A stretch of 15,799 nucleotides of DNA. Source: Roseobacter sp. Its GTDB lineage: Bacteria > Pseudomonadota > Alphaproteobacteria > Rhodobacterales > Rhodobacteraceae. Below are positions 14,241-15,799 of the stretch, piece by piece (position 1 is the stretch's first letter; each line of letters opens with the position of its first letter). Under the pieces are notes generated by a model. The model made no database searches. It saw nothing but the letters and a program-made list of their open reading frames with translations, and had not been told where the DNA came from. The translations under genes and the position numbers were made by a program. The DNA lies in the NCBI GenBank assembly GCA_024636425.1, contig JAGXHB010000276.1, positions 1-15,799 of the forward strand, written 5' to 3'.

Positions 14241-14262
14241 TGGACAGTGATGCTGGAATACT
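14234..14262 (+). promoter_or_regulatory. candidate promoter of the YbaK-type gene
   Basis: TGGTCA (14234-14239) and AATACT (14257-14262) are separated by 17 nt, each matching 4 of 6 consensus bases. The predicted start would leave a leader of about 20 nt containing AGGAG. The -35 overlaps that of the divergent glnE candidate. Confidence 0.35.
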
Positions 14263-14289
14263 CGGCGCGACGGACAGGAGACCATGAGC

Positions 14290-14757
14290 ATGTCAAAAAG
14301 TCTCAAGCGGGTGACGCGGGCCCTTCAGGATGCGGGCTTGCCTGCGGATATTCAGGAGCTTGGTCTTGCGCGCACCGCAGCGCAGGCCGCGGAGGTCGCC
14401 GGCTGCGCGGTTGACCAGATCGCAAAGTCGATGATCTTTCGCGGCGAGACGTCGGGCGAGGCGATCCTTTTTCTGACCGCTGGAGGCAATCAGGTCGATG
14501 TGACCAAGGCGAGCGTTGTGGCGGGTGAACCGCTGGGCCGTGCGGATGCCGCCCTTGTCCGCGCGCAAACCGGCTTTGCCATCGGCGGTGTGTCACCTGT
14601 CGGGCATCTGTCCCCGATCCGCGCCTTTCTGGACCCGCGCTTGGCTGATTTCACGCAGATCTGGGCTGCAGCGGGCACGCCGCATCACATATTCCCGATC
14701 ACGCCCGTAGATTTGCAGCGCGTCACAGCGGCGCAAACCGCTGATTTTACGGCGTAA
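14290..14757 (+). CDS. YbaK/EbsC-family aminoacyl-tRNA deacylase
   Basis: A 155-residue stand-alone editing enzyme that hydrolyses mischarged tRNA; the best-known member clears Cys-tRNA(Pro). The conserved Lys is at position 46 (QIAKSMIF), and the loop GGVSPVGH is at 99-106; both are hallmarks of the YbaK/ProX/EbsC fold. Two in-frame ATGs compete: 14284 is only 3 nt from AGGAG (14276-14280), while 14290 has an ideal 9-nt spacing and puts the Lys at 46 as in the YbaK family, so 14290 is preferred. It is divergent from glnE across a short gap with overlapping promoter candidates. Which amino acid and tRNA it edits cannot be told from the sequence; EbsC-like and ProX-like specificities remain possible. 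Confidence 0.88.
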   Translation: MSKSLKRVTRALQDAGLPADIQELGLARTAAQAAEVAGCAVDQIAKSMIFRGETSGEAILFLTAGGNQVDVTKASVVAGEPLGRADAALVRAQTGFAIGGVSPVGHLSPIRAFLDPRLADFTQIWAAAGTPHHIFPITPVDLQRVTAAQTADFTA

Positions 14758-14765
14758 TCCAAATA

Positions 14766-14784
14766 ATGTAAAAAACATTCACAT
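14766..14784. repeat. 19-bp palindromic site, copy 1
   Basis: ATGTAAA-N5-TTCACAT, a 7-bp inverted repeat with one mismatch. It matches copy 2 at 14825-14843 at most positions. It lies 9 nt behind the YbaK-type gene and 7 nt before a candidate -35 box. Confidence 0.6.
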
Positions 14785-14790
14785 CAACCC

Positions 14791-14819
14791 TTGCGAGGTA
14801 CCGGTGCCATCCCCATCTT
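14791..14819 (+). promoter_or_regulatory. candidate promoter of the DUF2852 gene between the twin palindromes
   Basis: TTGCGA (14791-14796) and CATCTT (14814-14819) are 17 nt apart. The box matches are modest (4 and 3 of 6), but the segment sits exactly between the two palindromic sites, and the spacer contains the near-palindrome GGTACCGGTGCC (14797-14808). Confidence 0.35.
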
Positions 14820-14824
14820 CGTTA

Positions 14825-14843
14825 ATGTGAAAGGCATTCACAT
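14825..14843. repeat. 19-bp palindromic site, copy 2
   Basis: ATGTGAA-N5-TTCACAT, a perfect 7-bp inverted repeat with spacer AGGCA. The centre is 59 bp from that of copy 1. It would cover the transcription start of the candidate promoter at 14791-14819, as expected for a repressor operator. Confidence 0.65.
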
Positions 14844-14908
14844 AGCCATCACACAGAAACAGGCCCGCAGTGTTCAGGGCCACCACACTCTGACCGAAAG
14901 GGAAATTG

Positions 14909-15328
14909 ATGACACAGACCTATACCCCCGCCTACGCCCCCGCGCGCAGTTGGTTGGGCCGCGCAGAAGACTTCCTTGATGACAAGGGCAAAGGAGCCTG
15001 GATCGCCGTGATGGTGATTGGCTTCGTCCTCTTCTGGCCCGTTGGCCTCGCCCTTCTCGCCTATATGATATGGAGCAAACGCATGTTCAAATCGTCTTCC
15101 CGTGCCAAGTGCAACAGCTATAAATCCATGACCACGCGCTCGACCGGAAACGCCGCCTTTGACGCCTACAAGGCCGACACGCTGGCCCGCCTCGAAGAAG
15201 AGCAGACCAACTTCGAAGCTTTCCTGACCCGCCTGCGCGAGGCCAAGGACAAGGCTGAATTCGACCAGTTCATGTCCGAGCGCGCCCGCAAGGACGCCCG
15301 CAACGACGATGAAACCGAAACCGCCTGA
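14909..15328 (+). CDS. DUF2852 family membrane protein
   Basis: A 139-residue protein of unknown function. One membrane helix lies at about residues 30-54 (WIAVMVIGFVLFWPVGLALLAYMIW), preceded by a short cytosolic or periplasmic arm. A Ser/Arg-rich stretch follows, then a charged helix at about 85-125 (LARLEEEQTNFEAFLTRL and DKAEFDQFMSERA) likely to form a coiled coil. These are the marks of DUF2852, found across Rhodobacteraceae and relatives. The start is the ATG at 14909 with AGGG of GAAAGGGAAATTG upstream; a TTG 3 nt earlier is not needed. Twin palindromes and a candidate promoter lie in the gap before it. The RDD gene follows 67 nt later on the same strand and is probably co-transcribed, with a strong hairpin between them. 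Confidence 0.85.
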   Translation: MTQTYTPAYAPARSWLGRAEDFLDDKGKGAWIAVMVIGFVLFWPVGLALLAYMIWSKRMFKSSSRAKCNSYKSMTTRSTGNAAFDAYKADTLARLEEEQTNFEAFLTRLREAKDKAEFDQFMSERARKDARNDDETETA

Positions 15329-15344
15329 GCTTGACTTCAGGCCC

Positions 15345-15369
15345 GCGCCTCCCGACATCCGGGGGGCGC
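15345..15369 (+). other. 10-bp GC-rich hairpin between the DUF2852 and RDD genes
   Basis: GCGCCTCCCG (15345-15354) pairs with CGGGGGGCGC (15360-15369) around ACATC, with one G-U pair. No T-run follows. It begins 16 nt after the DUF2852 stop and ends 26 nt before the RDD start. It may stabilise the upstream message or lower expression of the downstream gene. Confidence 0.55.
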
Positions 15370-15395
15370 AAACCCCAACTTCACAGGATACCCTT

Positions 15396-15799
15396 ATGAC
15401 CACCCTGCCCGACCCCGATCACCAGCCCGAATTTTATGACGGCATCCCGCTCAAGCGGTTTCTGGCGTGGGTTGCGGATGCGGCGCTGATCCTGATTGCC
15501 TGTGTGGTGATCCTGCCCTTCACCGCCTTCACCGGCATCTTCTTCTTTCCGCTGCTGATGCTGGCCGTCGGATTTGCCTACCGCGTCATCACGCTGGCCA
15601 ACGGTTCTGCCACCTGGGGCATGCGGCTTTTCGGGATGGAACTGCGCACCGCGCAGGACACACGTTTTGATGCCGCGACTGCTTTTGCCCACACCCTTGG
15701 CTATACGGTCAGCATCGGCATGATGCCGCTACAGCTGATTTCGATCGTGCTGATGTGCACAACGGCAAGGTGCCAAGGGCTCAGCGACATGGTGCTTGG
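15396..15799 (+). CDS. RDD-family membrane protein, 3' end cut off by the window
   Basis: The first 134 codons of an inner-membrane protein. The RDD marks are visible: R21 and D28 in LKRFLAWVADAALI at the start of helix 1, TWGMRLFGMELR after helix 2, and the C-terminal LSDMVLG where the last conserved Asp falls. Hydrophobic segments are at about 24-43, 46-65 and 98-118. RDD proteins are small multi-helix membrane proteins; a few have been linked to ion transport, most have no known role. The frame is still open at base 799 of the last kilobase, but the family usually ends soon after this Asp-containing motif, so little is missing. A weak AGGA of CACAGGATACCCTT precedes the ATG. It is likely in one transcript with the DUF2852 gene. 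Confidence 0.82.
   Translation, partial: MTTLPDPDHQPEFYDGIPLKRFLAWVADAALILIACVVILPFTAFTGIFFFPLLMLAVGFAYRVITLANGSATWGMRLFGMELRTAQDTRFDAATAFAHTLGYTVSIGMMPLQLISIVLMCTTARCQGLSDMVL

Noticed and set aside
12847..14250. 467-codon plus-strand open frame
   Set aside because: It lies antisense to glnE, whose domains are unmistakable; long antisense frames are expected in GC-rich genes and this one has no recognisable domain.
1..15799. Genomic island, prophage or CRISPR locus
   Set aside because: No integrase, transposase, phage gene, direct-repeat array, tRNA or sharp composition change is visible; content is mostly core metabolism and lineage-conserved genes.

Overview
The window is an ordinary-looking stretch of chromosome from an alphaproteobacterium, most likely a member of the Rhodobacteraceae (Roseobacter group). 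The evidence is the single-cysteine DksA, the PIN-domain protein next to an RlmI-like RNA methyltransferase (a pair known from Rhodobacter), the DUF2927 and DUF2852 proteins, and the consistently GC-rich coding sequence. I see no insertion sequence, integrase, CRISPR array, tRNA or rRNA. Coding density is high and no gene-free gap exceeds 300 bases.

Layout, left to right. The 3' part of an ornithine cyclodeaminase gene (1-836) converges on an FAD monooxygenase (839-2011, minus). Upstream of the monooxygenase lies dksA (2092-2514, minus), with an intrinsic terminator between the two. Divergent from dksA is a plus-strand block: a MoxR-type AAA+ ATPase (2677-3516), a DUF2927 lipoprotein (3798-5165), a 57-residue two-helix membrane protein (5185-5358) and a CoxE-like VWA protein (5362-6549). 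An OhrR-type peroxide sensor (6546-6980, minus) faces osmC (7172-7597, plus) across an AT-rich operator. A small M48 metalloprotease follows (7806-8489, plus). Then comes a run of minus-strand genes: a PIN-domain nuclease (8486-9031), an RNA methyltransferase (9032-10258), a lipoprotein (10297-10968), a 90-residue unknown protein (11125-11397) and glnE (11401-14205). The right end holds a YbaK/EbsC-type tRNA deacylase (14290-14757), a DUF2852 membrane protein (14909-15328) and the start of an RDD-family membrane protein (15396 to the edge), all plus.

Functional groupings. (i) MoxR ATPase plus VWA protein is a recognised type of chaperone or maturation pair; here a lipoprotein and a tiny membrane protein lie between the two genes, which may make a four-part envelope system of unknown target. 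This is the best candidate for an undescribed system. (ii) OhrR and OsmC form an organic-peroxide sensing and detoxification pair with a visible operator. (iii) The PIN nuclease and RNA methyltransferase are joined stop-to-start (TAAATG), suggesting coupled RNA-directed roles. (iv) glnE (control of glutamine synthetase) is followed 3 nt later by a small unknown protein. (v) The DUF2852 gene is preceded by two matching 19-bp palindromes that flank a candidate promoter, pointing to an unidentified repressor.

Convergent neighbours are packed tightly: two pairs share the four bases CTAG as mutual stop codons. Several gaps hold strong hairpins without a T-run, which may be transcript ends or RNA-stability elements. 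All family names come from recognising protein sequence by eye; no database search was run.
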